Source of the DNA: Anaeromyxobacter soli
GTDB taxonomy: Bacteria > Myxococcota > Myxococcia > Myxococcales > Anaeromyxobacteraceae
Length of the DNA stretch: 64,000 nucleotides
Reading direction: 5' to 3'
Assembly: GCF_022808855.1 (NCBI RefSeq)
Contig: NZ_JAKZLF010000008.1
Location: forward strand, 109,983 to 173,982
Below the pieces are notes generated by a model. It was not told the DNA's origin. It saw nothing but the letters and a program-made list of their open reading frames with translations, and did no database searches. A program made the position numbers and the translations under genes. Numbering within the stretch: the first letter of the stretch is position 1; every line of letters starts with the position of its first letter. Below, piece by piece: positions 54,970 to 63,984 of this stretch.

Positions 54970-55815
54970 ATGGGCGCGCGGCGGACCGCGGCCGAGCTGG
55001 AGGCGCGCGCCGCCCGCGCGGCGCCGGGCAGCACGGCGCGGCCGCCGGTCTCGGAGCCGCTCGCGATGCTGCAGCGGCGGGGCCTCGACCCGCGCCCGTC
55101 GCGGCACGACCTGCCGTTCCCGCCCGGGCACGATCCCGCCGCCGTCGCGGCCCTCGTCGAGCGCCTCCGGCACTACGCCTTCCGGCTGTTCCTGCGCGGC
55201 GCGATCCTGCGTGGCGCGGGGTTCACGCCCGGGCAGGCGACGCGCTACGTCGCCGCCGAGAAGGCGCGCGAGCTGGCCGACGCGCTGGTCGCCATGGGGC
55301 TCGCCGCGCCGCTCCCCCGCGGCCGCTACCGGCTCGTGCACCGGCCGCGCACCTTCGGCGGCACGCTCGAGTGGTGGCTCGGCGAGGAGCTGCGCGCGCG
55401 GCTCGCGCTCGAGGTGGCGACGGGCGTCCGCTCCGGCGCGCCCGGCGTCGGCGGCGACCTCGACGTCGTCGCGGCCGGCGAGGGGAAGCTCATCTACCTG
55501 GAGGTGAAGTCGTCCCCGCCCAAGCACGTCACCCAGCCGGAGGTCGGCGCGTTCCTGCGCCGCGTCTCGGCGGTCCGGCCCGACGTCGCGCTCTTCGTCG
55601 TCGACACGGCGCTCCGCCTCGGGGACAAGATCGTCCCGATGTTCGAGCTCGCCCTCGCGCGCGGCGGCGGCGCGGGGCCGGTCCGCCGCCTGTTCCGAGA
55701 GACGTGGTCGGTCGGGCCGCACGTCTACGTGGTGAACGCGCGGGAGGACCTCGTGGACAACGTGTGCCGCGCGATCGCGGAGGGGATCCGGGCGCTGGCG
55801 CCGCCGGCGCCGTAG
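54970..55815 (+). CDS. PD-(D/E)XK-like protein of unknown function
   Basis: 281 residues. Its middle-to-end part has a nuclease-like core: GGDLDVVAAGEGKLIYLEVK, giving D-x12-E-x-K, preceded by a conserved Glu in a helix (GGTLEWWLGEELRAR) and followed by an aromatic strand (VALFVVDTALRLGDKI). This resembles restriction-enzyme folds acting on DNA or RNA. The first 130 residues are helical and Arg-rich, perhaps a winged HTH (RYRLVHRPRTFGG). The family is not recognised. It lies downstream of egtD with a repeat fragment between, so co-transcription is uncertain. Confidence 0.75.
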   Translation: MGARRTAAELEARAARAAPGSTARPPVSEPLAMLQRRGLDPRPSRHDLPFPPGHDPAAVAALVERLRHYAFRLFLRGAILRGAGFTPGQATRYVAAEKARELADALVAMGLAAPLPRGRYRLVHRPRTFGGTLEWWLGEELRARLALEVATGVRSGAPGVGGDLDVVAAGEGKLIYLEVKSSPPKHVTQPEVGAFLRRVSAVRPDVALFVVDTALRLGDKIVPMFELALARGGGAGPVRRLFRETWSVGPHVYVVNAREDLVDNVCRAIAEGIRALAPPAP

Positions 55816-55966
55816 GGGAGGGGGACTCGACCGCGAGTGCGACCGGTCCCCCCACGCGTCGTCCGTTCTCCATTCGTCACGTCTTCCGCGCGGTCTGGCA
55901 GCGTCGCGCGAGCGCCCGCCCCGGCGGACCGGAGCGGGCGCGGGCGTCTCCCATGGGGGCGGAGCG

Positions 55967-57913
55967 TCAGGAGACCGGCTGCGGCTCGGCGAACAGGGCA
56001 TGCCCGCCCGCCTCCCCGACGGCGGCTGGCCGCGCGGCCGGGGTCACGGGCAGCTTCGGGCGGAGCTCCTCGACCGTCACGCCGAGGCCGATGCCGCCCT
56101 GCTCGAGCCAGGCGTGCTTGCCCTCGAGCACCTCGCGGCCCATCGCGTAGCTCCTCGCGTCGTCGTTGCTCCAGAGCGCGCCGAAGAGGGCACGCACCTT
56201 CCGGCGCGTGCCGAGGCAGAAGTGATCGGCGAGCCTCGCGGCGTCCGCCGCCTCGGAGAGGCCGGCGTTCTTCATCGCCTGCGCGCGCGTCACGCTCGCC
56301 GCCATCGCGAAGAGCTCGTTCGCGATGTCCACGAGGCGGAACAGGAACGCCTGCTTCCGCTCCGCGGCGGCCTGGAAGACCACCATCGAGTGGAAGATCT
56401 CTCGCGCGAGCTTGCGGCTCGAGCGCTCGACGAAGCGGAGGTGGCTCGCGTTCCTGCCGAACTCGCGGTAGCGCGGGGCGAAGAGACCCCGCGCCCACAG
56501 GCCGAGGTACCAGGGCACGTAGAACGCCCCGAGCCTCGGGAGCTGGGCGAGCTTGCTCGAGACCGGCACCTTCGGGTCGATGAGGGCGCCGGCGATCTCG
56601 AGGTGCTTGTCCACCGCCTCGCGCGCCATGAAGAGGTGCATCACCTCCGACGAGCCCTCGAAGATGAGGTTGATGCGCAGGTCGCGCATCGCGCGCTCCA
56701 CGTCGACGCCCGCCTCGCCGCGCGCGGCGAGGGAGCTCGCCTTCTCGTACCCGCGGCCGCCGCGGATCTGCATCGTCTCGTCCACGAGGTGCCAGGCCTC
56801 GACGGTGTTCCACTCCTTCGCCGCGGCGGCCTCGAGGCGGATGTCGTAGCCCTTCCGGTCGGCGAGCGACTGGGCGAGATCCGAGACCGCCTCCATGGCG
56901 AAGACGGTGGACGCCATGCCGGCGAGCTTGTGCGCGATCGCCTCGTGCTTGCCGATCTCCTGGCCCCACTGGACGCGGGCCTGGGACCACTTGCGCGAGA
57001 GCTCGAGGAACCGCTTCCCGCCGCCGACCACCGCGGCCGGGAGCGACAGCCGGCCGGTGTTGAGCGTCGTGAGCGCGATCTTGAGGCCGCGGCCCTCCTT
57101 GCCGATGAGGTTCTCGACCGGGACCTTCACGTCCGTGAAGCGGATGGCGGCGTTGGCGAGCGCGCGGAGGCCCATGAACCTGCAGCGGTGCGTGACCTCC
57201 ACGCCCTCCGAGTCCGCCTCCACCACGAACGCGCTGATGGCGCTCGTGCGCGGGTTCTTCGCCATGACCACGAGGAGCTCGGCGATGGTGCCGTTCGTGC
57301 ACCAGAGCTTGGAGCCGTTGATGACGTAGTGCCTGCCGTCGGGGCTGAGCTCGTAGCTCGTGGAGAGGCGGGCCGGATCCGAGCCGACCTGCACCTCGGT
57401 GAGCGCGAACGCGCTCACCGCGCCCTTCGCGATGCGCGGCAGGTACTTCTTCTTCAGCTCGGGAGAGCCGAAGAGCTTGAGCGGCTGCGGGACGCCGATC
57501 GACTGGTGCGCCGAGAGCAGGGCGGTGACGTTCGCGTCGTAGCCGCCGACGAGCTGCATGGCCTTGCCGTACTCGACCTGGGTGAGCCCCAGGCCGCCGT
57601 ACTCGACCGGCACCTTCATCCCGAACGCGCCGAGCTTGCGGAGCCCGTCGAGGACCTCCGGCGGATACTCGCCGGTCTCGTCGATGCGGACGGGATCCAC
57701 CTTCTCGCGCAGGAACCGCTCGAGCTCCGCGTAGAAGCGCTGGAACTCGGGACGCTCCGCCCGATCGAGCGGATAGGGGTGGATGAGATCCAGCCGAAGC
57801 TTCCCGAGGAACAGCTCGCGGAGGAACCCGGCACCCTGCCACTCGGCCTCCCGTGCCGCCTCGGCCACCTCGCGGGAGCGCTGCATCTCGTCATTGCGCT
57901 GCGTCACGGCCAT
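55967..57913 (-). CDS. Very-long-chain-type acyl-CoA dehydrogenase
   Basis: 648 residues. Acyl-CoA dehydrogenase fold in residues about 60-460: ALTEVQVGSDPARLST (FAD/substrate region), GTIAELLVVMAKN, and the catalytic-base region NLIFEGSSEVMHLFMAREAV whose Glu follows IF. A C-terminal extension of about 180 residues is like that of mitochondrial VLCAD/ACAD9, which docks to membranes. It oxidises long acyl-CoA in fatty acid degradation. ATG complement of 57913 with GGGGAGG. Upstream is an AT-rich palindrome (TAAT-CAA-ATTA at 57936-57946) that could be an operator. Confidence 0.92.
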   Translation of the reverse strand: MAVTQRNDEMQRSREVAEAAREAEWQGAGFLRELFLGKLRLDLIHPYPLDRAERPEFQRFYAELERFLREKVDPVRIDETGEYPPEVLDGLRKLGAFGMKVPVEYGGLGLTQVEYGKAMQLVGGYDANVTALLSAHQSIGVPQPLKLFGSPELKKKYLPRIAKGAVSAFALTEVQVGSDPARLSTSYELSPDGRHYVINGSKLWCTNGTIAELLVVMAKNPRTSAISAFVVEADSEGVEVTHRCRFMGLRALANAAIRFTDVKVPVENLIGKEGRGLKIALTTLNTGRLSLPAAVVGGGKRFLELSRKWSQARVQWGQEIGKHEAIAHKLAGMASTVFAMEAVSDLAQSLADRKGYDIRLEAAAAKEWNTVEAWHLVDETMQIRGGRGYEKASSLAARGEAGVDVERAMRDLRINLIFEGSSEVMHLFMAREAVDKHLEIAGALIDPKVPVSSKLAQLPRLGAFYVPWYLGLWARGLFAPRYREFGRNASHLRFVERSSRKLAREIFHSMVVFQAAAERKQAFLFRLVDIANELFAMAASVTRAQAMKNAGLSEAADAARLADHFCLGTRRKVRALFGALWSNDDARSYAMGREVLEGKHAWLEQGGIGLGVTVEELRPKLPVTPAARPAAVGEAGGHALFAEPQPVS

Positions 57914-58072
57914 GGCGCTACCTCCCCTGATTCCCTAATCAAATTAACGCAACGCGCCTTGCCAACTGACACGACCCCTCGGGGCGCGGGTCGGCGGAGG
58001 CTCGCCCGAGGGGGCGGGGGACAGCCCCTGGCGTCCGGGCGCCATGCGATCGACCCTATCGCTGGCCAGACG
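57914..58072. promoter_or_regulatory. Divergent promoter region of acyl-CoA dehydrogenase and hybrid kinase
   Basis: 159 bases. The first 50 are AT-rich, with the palindrome TAATCAAATTA. The next 60 are GC-rich and resemble the hairpin half of the dispersed repeat (GGCTCGCCCGAGGGGGCGGG, then GGACAGCCCC), as a degenerate copy. A minus-strand TTGGCA...TTGC pair has one base too many for sigma-54. Confidence 0.5.
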
Positions 58073-61000
58073 ATGCCGAAGCCGCCCTCCCGCGAATCGC
58101 CCGCCTTCCTCGCGCTGCTCGCCCTCGCCCTCCTGGCCGTGCTCGGCGCGGACGCCGTGGGCCCCCTCGGCTCCGCCGAGTGGGCGCTGTACGCAGTGCC
58201 GGTCGCCCTGACGCTGCTCGCGCGAACCGCGTGGGCGCCGCTCGCCACCGCCACCGCGGCCACCGCCCTGGTCGCGGTCGGCTACCACCTGTCGCCCGCG
58301 GCGCCGGTGGGCCTCCCCGCCTGGCTGCCCGTCACGAACAGGGTGATCGGCCTCGTGATGGTCTGGGTGGTCGCGCTCATCGTCCGGGCCACGGTGCGCG
58401 CGCGGGCGGAGGTCGCGCGGGAGCAGTGGTTGCGGGAGGGGACGGCCGTGGTCCGGCGCGCGCTGCAGGGCGACAAGGCCGTCGAGGCGGTCGCGGCCGA
58501 CGCGCTCCGCGCGATCGCGAACCACCTCGGCGCCGAGATCGGCGTGCTGCACGTGGCGGGCGACGACGGCCGCTATCACCGGCGCGCGGCCCTCGCGGGA
58601 GCGCCGGGCGGCGCGCCCGCCCCGTTCGCGGAGGGGGAGGGGCTCCCGGGAGAGGTCGCGGTGGCCGGGCGCGTGCGGGTCGTGAACGACGTCCCGCCGG
58701 GCTACCTGCGCGTCACCTCCGGCGCGGGCGCGGCCGACCCGCGCGCCCTCGTGCTCGCGCCGTCGAGGGTGGACGACGAGGTGAACGGCGTCGTCGAGCT
58801 CGGCGCGTTCCGACCGTTCGACGACCTCGACGTCGAGGTGCTCGACCGCATCGCGCTGCCGCTGGGGATCTCGCTCCGCTCCGCCCGGGACCGGGCGCGG
58901 CTCGAGGAGCTGCTCGCGGAGACGCAGCGGCAGGCGGAGCGGCTCGAGGTGCAGCAGGAGGAGCTGCGCGTCGCGAACGAGGAGCTGCAGTCGCAGGCCG
59001 ACGCGCTGCGCGAGTCCCAGGCTCGGCTCGAGGAACAGCAGGCGGAGCTCGAGCAGGTGAACGTCCAGCTCGAGGAGCAGGCCACGGTCCTCGAGGATCA
59101 GCGGGCGCAGCTCGCCGGGCGCGGCGCGGAGCTCGAGGAGCGCGCGCGCGAGCTCGAGCGCGCGAGCCGGTTCAAGTCGGAGTTCCTCGCCAACATGTCG
59201 CACGAGCTCCGCACCCCGCTCAACAGCGCGCTCATCCTCGCGAAGCTCCTCGGCGAGAACGCGACCGGGAACCTCACGGAGGAGCAGGTGAGGTACGCGC
59301 GCACGATCCACCAGGCGGGCAGCGACCTGCTCGCGCTCATCAACGACATCCTCGACCTCTCCAAGATCGAGGCGGGCCGGCTGGAGGTCCACCCGGAGGC
59401 GCTGCCGATCGCGCGGCTCGTGGAGCAGCTCGCGCTCACGTTCGCGCCGATCGCGGCGGAGCGCGGCCTGGCGTTCGAGCGGATCATCGAGCCGGGGGCG
59501 CCCGCGGAGCTCACGACCGATCCCCAGCGCCTGCTCCAGATCCTGCAGAACCTCCTCTCGAACGCGTTCAAGTTCACGGAGCGCGGCGGGGTCATCCTGC
59601 GAGTCTCGTCCGCGCCGGACGACCGCGTCGCGCTGTCGGTCCGGGACACCGGCATCGGCATCCCCGAGGAGAAGCAGCGCCTCGTGTTCGAGGCGTTCCG
59701 GCAGGCCGACGGCACGATCAACCGGCGCTACGGGGGCACGGGGCTCGGGCTCTCCATCGCGCGCGAGCTCGTGGCGCTCCTCGGAGGGGAGCTCTCGATC
59801 GAGAGCGCGCCGGGGAAGGGGAGCGTCTTCACGGTCACGCTGCCGAGAGCCATCGGCCCTCGCGCGCGCGAGGGCGTCCCGCACGTTCCCGCGCCGGCTC
59901 CGCCTGCGCCGCCCGCCGAGCCCGCGCCGGCCGCGAGCCGGCCGCCGCCGGCCCTGCGCGCGACCGCGCCCGCCGCCCTCGCGAAGGCGCCGCCCGACGC
60001 CTCCCCGGAGGCGGCGCCTGCGAAGCTCACCGGCGCGCGCCGTGTGCTGGTGATCGAGGACGACCCGGCCTTCGCCGAGGTGCTCTGCGGGCTCGCGCGG
60101 GAGCGCAGCTTCGCCTGCGAGCTCGCCACGACGGCGGCCGCGGGGCTCGAGCGGGCGTTCGCGGAGCCCCCCGAGGCGATCGTGCTCGACGTGGGGCTGC
60201 CGGACCTCTCCGGGCTCGCCGTGCTCGATCAGCTGAAGCGCGACCCGCGCACCCGCCACGTCCCGGTCCACGTGATGTCGGTCGAGGACTACACCCACGC
60301 CGCGCTGGAGATGGGCGCGGTCGGGTACGTCCTGAAGCCGGTGAAGCGCGAGGAGCTCCTCGGGGCGTTCGAGACCCTCGAGCAGCGTCTCCGCGCCGGG
60401 GTGCGGCGCATCCTCCTGGTGGAGGACGACCCCGTCCAGCAGGAGAGCCTGTCCCGGCTGCTCTCGGGGCGCGACGTCGAGACCGTCGGCGCCTCGACCG
60501 TGGTGGACGCGCTCTCGAAGCTCGGGAGCCAGACCTTCGACTGCGTGGTGATGGACCTCGCGCTCCCGGACGGCTCGGGCTTCGACCTCCTCGAGCGGAT
60601 GGCCGCGAGCGAGCGGACGCCGTTCCCGCCCGTCATCGTCTACACCGGCCGCTCGCTCGAGCCGGACGAGGAGCAGCGGCTGCGGCGCTACTCGCGGTCC
60701 ATCATCGTGAAGGGGGCGCGCTCACCCGAGCGGCTCCTCGACGAGGTCACGCTGTTCCTCCACCAGGTCGAGTCCGAGCTCCCGCCGGAGCGGCGCCGCA
60801 TGCTCCAGGTGGCGCGCAGCCGCGAGGCCGCCTTCGAGGGCCGCCGGGTGCTGGTGGTGGAGGACGACGTCCGCAACGTGTTCGCGCTCGCGGCGCTCCT
60901 CGAGGCGCGCGGCGCGACGGTGGACATCGCGCGGAACGGGCGCGAGGCGCTGGAGGTGCTCGCGCGCACTCCCCGCACGGACCTCGTGCTGATGGACATC

Positions 61001-61207
61001 ATGATGCCGGAGATGGACGGATACGAGGCGATGCGGCGCATCCGCGCCGATCCGCGGCTCGCGAAGCTGCCCATCATCGCGCTCACCGCCCGCGCGATGG
61101 CGGACGATCGCCAGCGCTGCCTCGACGCCGGGGCGAACGACTACGTCTCGAAGCCCATCGACCTCGAGAAGCTCCTCTCGCTCATGCGGGTCTGGATGCC
61201 GCGCTAG
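58073..61207 (+). CDS. Hybrid histidine kinase with three receiver domains
   Basis: 1044 residues. Four or five membrane helices lie in the first 115 residues (FLALLALALLAVLGADAVGP and on), then a GAF domain (about 130-290), a coiled coil rich in Glu/Gln (290-370), a HisKA domain (His near 376 in NMSHELRTPLNSA), a HATPase (NLLSNAFKFT, GTGLGLSIA), a Pro/Ala linker and three receivers starting near residues 657, 778 and 924 (acceptors in IVLDVGLPDLSG, VVMDLALPDGSG, VLMDIMMPEMDG). It starts a cluster with cheR, cheB and another kinase. Input unknown. Confidence 0.93.
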   Translation: MPKPPSRESPAFLALLALALLAVLGADAVGPLGSAEWALYAVPVALTLLARTAWAPLATATAATALVAVGYHLSPAAPVGLPAWLPVTNRVIGLVMVWVVALIVRATVRARAEVAREQWLREGTAVVRRALQGDKAVEAVAADALRAIANHLGAEIGVLHVAGDDGRYHRRAALAGAPGGAPAPFAEGEGLPGEVAVAGRVRVVNDVPPGYLRVTSGAGAADPRALVLAPSRVDDEVNGVVELGAFRPFDDLDVEVLDRIALPLGISLRSARDRARLEELLAETQRQAERLEVQQEELRVANEELQSQADALRESQARLEEQQAELEQVNVQLEEQATVLEDQRAQLAGRGAELEERARELERASRFKSEFLANMSHELRTPLNSALILAKLLGENATGNLTEEQVRYARTIHQAGSDLLALINDILDLSKIEAGRLEVHPEALPIARLVEQLALTFAPIAAERGLAFERIIEPGAPAELTTDPQRLLQILQNLLSNAFKFTERGGVILRVSSAPDDRVALSVRDTGIGIPEEKQRLVFEAFRQADGTINRRYGGTGLGLSIARELVALLGGELSIESAPGKGSVFTVTLPRAIGPRAREGVPHVPAPAPPAPPAEPAPAASRPPPALRATAPAALAKAPPDASPEAAPAKLTGARRVLVIEDDPAFAEVLCGLARERSFACELATTAAAGLERAFAEPPEAIVLDVGLPDLSGLAVLDQLKRDPRTRHVPVHVMSVEDYTHAALEMGAVGYVLKPVKREELLGAFETLEQRLRAGVRRILLVEDDPVQQESLSRLLSGRDVETVGASTVVDALSKLGSQTFDCVVMDLALPDGSGFDLLERMAASERTPFPPVIVYTGRSLEPDEEQRLRRYSRSIIVKGARSPERLLDEVTLFLHQVESELPPERRRMLQVARSREAAFEGRRVLVVEDDVRNVFALAALLEARGATVDIARNGREALEVLARTPRTDLVLMDIMMPEMDGYEAMRRIRADPRLAKLPIIALTARAMADDRQRCLDAGANDYVSKPIDLEKLLSLMRVWMPR

Positions 61208-61214
61208 GAGACCT

Positions 61215-62033
61215 TTGGCCTCGCAAGACGTCGATCTGGAGATCCAGCTCCTCCTCGAGGCGATCTTCGAGAAGTACCAGTACGACTTCCGCCGCTACGG
61301 CCGGGCCTCGATGAAGCGCCGCCTCGTGCGCGCCGCCCACCGCCTCGGCTGCCGGACGCTGTCCGCCCTGCAGGAGCGCGTGCTCCACGAGCCCACCGTT
61401 TTCCCGCAGCTCCTCGAGGACCTCACGATCCAGGTGAGCGATCTCTTCCGCGACCCCTCGTACTTCCGGGCGGTGCGGGAGCGGGTGGTGCCGGTCCTCG
61501 CCACGTATCCGTCGGTGAAGCTCTGGATCGCGGGCTGCGCGACCGGGGAGGAGGTCTACTCGTACGCGATCCTGTTGCGGGAGGAGGGGCTCCTCGAGCG
61601 GACGATCATCTACGCCACGGACATCCACCCGCCGGCGCTCGCGCAGGCGGAGGCGGGCGTGTTCGCGCTCGAGCGCATGCCCGCGTTCAGCGAGAACTAC
61701 CAGCGCGCGGGCGGGAAGGGCTCGCTGTCCGATCACTACGTGACCGGCTACGGCGGCGCCGCGTTCGACCGCTCGCTCCGCGCGCGCGTCGTGTTCGCCG
61801 ACCACAGCCTCGCGACCGACGAGGTCTTCGCCGAGGTGCAGATGGTCTCGTGCCGGAACGTGCTCATCTACTTCGACCGCGGGCTGCAGGACCGGGCGCT
61901 GCGCCTCTTCGCCGACGCGCTCTGCCCCATGGGGTTCCTCGGCCTCGGCGCGCGCGAGACCGTCCGCTTCTCCGCCCAGGCCGGGCGCTTCACCGACTTC
62001 GATCGGGGAGAGCGGATCTACCGGAGGGCGTGA
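61215..62033 (+). CDS. CheR-type methyltransferase
   Basis: 272 residues starting at TTG 61215 (AGGAGA upstream). A SAM-dependent methyltransferase of CheR type: N-terminal helical domain with RRYGRASMKRRLVRA, SAM motif LWIAGCATGEEVYSYA and ending IYATDIHPPALAQA. CheR adds methyl groups to Glu of chemoreceptors. The gene follows a kinase, and no chemoreceptor is nearby, so it may act on the kinase cluster or on receptors elsewhere. Its stop overlaps the CheB start. Confidence 0.94.
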   Translation: MASQDVDLEIQLLLEAIFEKYQYDFRRYGRASMKRRLVRAAHRLGCRTLSALQERVLHEPTVFPQLLEDLTIQVSDLFRDPSYFRAVRERVVPVLATYPSVKLWIAGCATGEEVYSYAILLREEGLLERTIIYATDIHPPALAQAEAGVFALERMPAFSENYQRAGGKGSLSDHYVTGYGGAAFDRSLRARVVFADHSLATDEVFAEVQMVSCRNVLIYFDRGLQDRALRLFADALCPMGFLGLGARETVRFSAQAGRFTDFDRGERIYRRA

Positions 62034-62617
62034 ACGTGGCCGAGCCGCGCATCGTGGTCATCGGCGGATCCGCCGGGGCGATCGAGACGCTCCTCGAGAT
62101 CCTCCCCGCGCTGCCGCCGGGTTACCCGCTGCCCGTGGTCGTCGTCGTCCACCTGCCCGCGGGGCAGCCGAGCCTCCTGGCGGAGGTCCTCGGCACCCGG
62201 AGCGCGCTCCCGGTCGTCGAGGCGGAGGACAAGGCGCGCGCGTGCCCGGGTACGGTGTACCTCGCGCCGCCCGACTATCATCTGCTCCTCGAGGGGGACG
62301 GTACGCTCGCGCTGTCCGTCGACGCTCCCGTGCATCACTCCCGGCCGGCCATCGATCCGCTCCTCGAGTCGGCGGCCGACGCCTTCGCGGACGGCGTCGT
62401 CGCGGTGGTGCTCTCCGGCGCGAGCAGCGACGGCGCCGCGGGCCTCGCCGCCGTGCGTCGCGCCGGCGGGCTGGCGATCGTCCAGGACCCGGCGACGGCG
62501 TCGTCGCCGCTCATGCCCGAGGCGGCCCTCCGCGCCGCGGACCCAGAGCTCGTGCTCTCGCCCGCGGAGCTCCGCGTCCACCTCGCCGCCCTGGGACGGA
62601 CGGGGGTGAGGCGGTGA
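62030..62617 (+). CDS. CheB-type methylesterase, without receiver domain
   Basis: 195 residues from GTG 62030 (GTG 62036 is possible). The catalytic Ser is in VVIGGSAGAIET, the His in VVVVVHLPAGQPS and the Asp in LSGASSDGAAGLAAV. Classical CheB has an N-terminal receiver, which is missing here, so regulation must come from another protein. It overlaps cheR by 4 nt and the following kinase by 4 nt. It would remove methyl groups added by the adjacent CheR. Confidence 0.92.
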   Translation: MNVAEPRIVVIGGSAGAIETLLEILPALPPGYPLPVVVVVHLPAGQPSLLAEVLGTRSALPVVEAEDKARACPGTVYLAPPDYHLLLEGDGTLALSVDAPVHHSRPAIDPLLESAADAFADGVVAVVLSGASSDGAAGLAAVRRAGGLAIVQDPATASSPLMPEAALRAADPELVLSPAELRVHLAALGRTGVRR

Positions 62618-63828
62618 GCGGCCCGGAGAAGATCCTCCTCGTCGACGATCGAGAGGAGAACCTCGTCGCGCTCCAGGCGCTGCTCGCGAGGGACGGGCTC
62701 GAGATCCACTGCGCCCGCTCCGGCGAGGACGCGCTCGAGCTCGTCCTGCGCCACGAGTACGCGCTCGCGGTGCTCGACGTGCACATGCCCGAGATGGACG
62801 GCTTCGAGCTCGCCGAGCTGATGCGCGGCACGCGGCACGCGCGCGGGGTGCCGGTCATCTTCGTGACCGCGGCGGCCCGGGAGCCGGGGCGCGTGTTCCA
62901 GGGGTACGAGGCCGGGGCGGTGGACTTCCTGCACAAGCCGCTCGATCCGCACGTCGTCCGCTCCAAGGTGGACGTCTTCCTGCAGCTCGCGCGGCAGCGG
63001 CGCGAGCTCGCCGCCCGGCTCGAGGAGCGAGACGGGCTCGTGGCGCAGCTCCGCGAGCAGCTGCGCATGAACGAGACCTTCGCCGGGATCCTCGCGCACG
63101 ACCTGCGGAACCCGCTCTCCTCCATCCTCACCTCGGCCGAGCTCATCCAGCGCCGCGCCGAGAGCGAGCCCACCGTGAGGACCGCCCAGCGGATCCTGTT
63201 CTCCGGGCGCCGGATGGCGCGGATGATCGAGGAGCTGCTCGACTTCACCCGCCTGCGCGTCAGCGGCGGGATCCGCCTGGAGCGGCGAGCCGCGCGGCTC
63301 GGGGAGATCGCCCGGCGCATCGTGGGCGAGCTCGAGGGCGAGCACCCGGAGCGGACGGTCGTCGAGGTGCGCGGCGACGACTCCGGCGAGTGGGACGTCG
63401 ACCGGCTCGGGCGCGTGGTGTCGAACCTCGTCGCGAACGCGCTGCAGCACGGCGAGGATCGGCCGGTGCGGGTCGAGGTGGACGGCGGGGACCCGCGCAC
63501 GGTGGAGCTGCGCGTCCGCAACGCCGGCGCGATCCCGCGCGAGCTGCTCCCGTCGATCTTCGACCCGTTCCGCTCCGGCGCGCGCCGCGGCAGGCGCGGC
63601 GGGCTCGGGCTGGGGCTCTTCATCGTGCGGAGCCTCGTGGAGGCGCACGGGGGCGACGTGGGTGTGGTCTCCTCTCCCGGCACCGGGACGACCTTCGCCG
63701 TCCGCCTGCCGCGCCTCGAGCCCGCGCAGTCGCGCGAGGCGCGCGTGGAGACGGGGCCGCGCAGGGAGCCGGACGAGGCCGACGGGCTGGCCGCGCCGGC
63801 CGCCCCGAAGGACGGGGCGGGCATCTAA
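62614..63828 (+). CDS. Receiver domain-histidine kinase fusion
   Basis: 404 residues from GTG 62614. Receiver at 1-125 with Asp55 (LAVLDVHMPEMDGFE), coiled coil, HisKA with the His in GILAHDLRNPLSSI, HATPase with NLVANALQHG, RNAGAIPRE and GLGLGLFIV, and an acidic tail. Overlaps cheB by 4 nt, closing a four-gene unit. Receiver-kinase proteins of this type in CheR/CheB clusters often feed a stress-response pathway, an inference from other bacteria. A copy of the dispersed repeat starts right after its stop codon. Confidence 0.93.
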   Translation: MSGPEKILLVDDREENLVALQALLARDGLEIHCARSGEDALELVLRHEYALAVLDVHMPEMDGFELAELMRGTRHARGVPVIFVTAAAREPGRVFQGYEAGAVDFLHKPLDPHVVRSKVDVFLQLARQRRELAARLEERDGLVAQLREQLRMNETFAGILAHDLRNPLSSILTSAELIQRRAESEPTVRTAQRILFSGRRMARMIEELLDFTRLRVSGGIRLERRAARLGEIARRIVGELEGEHPERTVVEVRGDDSGEWDVDRLGRVVSNLVANALQHGEDRPVRVEVDGGDPRTVELRVRNAGAIPRELLPSIFDPFRSGARRGRRGGLGLGLFIVRSLVEAHGGDVGVVSSPGTGTTFAVRLPRLEPAQSREARVETGPRREPDEADGLAAPAAPKDGAGI

Positions 63829-63984
63829 ACGGCCGATCATGATTCGAGGACCAGGCGAGCGACGCGAGCCCGCCGGGGCGACGCCGCGGAAGCGGCGAAG
63901 CCGCTCGCGGCGGCGCCCGGGACCCGGCGGGCAGGGGTGGGGCCCCGACGAGCTTCGCTCGGCGGGGCGGGGGCGCAGCCCCCG
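63829..63984 (+). repeat. Dispersed extragenic repeat, copy C (longest)
   Basis: Starts with ACGGCCGATCATGATTCG, exactly as in copy B, directly after TAA 63826-63828. It continues with CAGGCGAGC and GCGAG.CCGCCGGGGCG, then 65 bases of extra GC-rich, hairpin-forming sequence, and closes with GAGCTTCGCTCGGCGGGGCG and GGGGGCGCAGCCCCCG as in copy A. It is probably the terminator of the kinase cluster. Confidence 0.85.

Noticed and set aside
57940..57970. Possible sigma-54 promoter on the minus strand (TTGGCA..TTGC)
   Set aside because: There are 11 bases between GG and GC where 10 are required.
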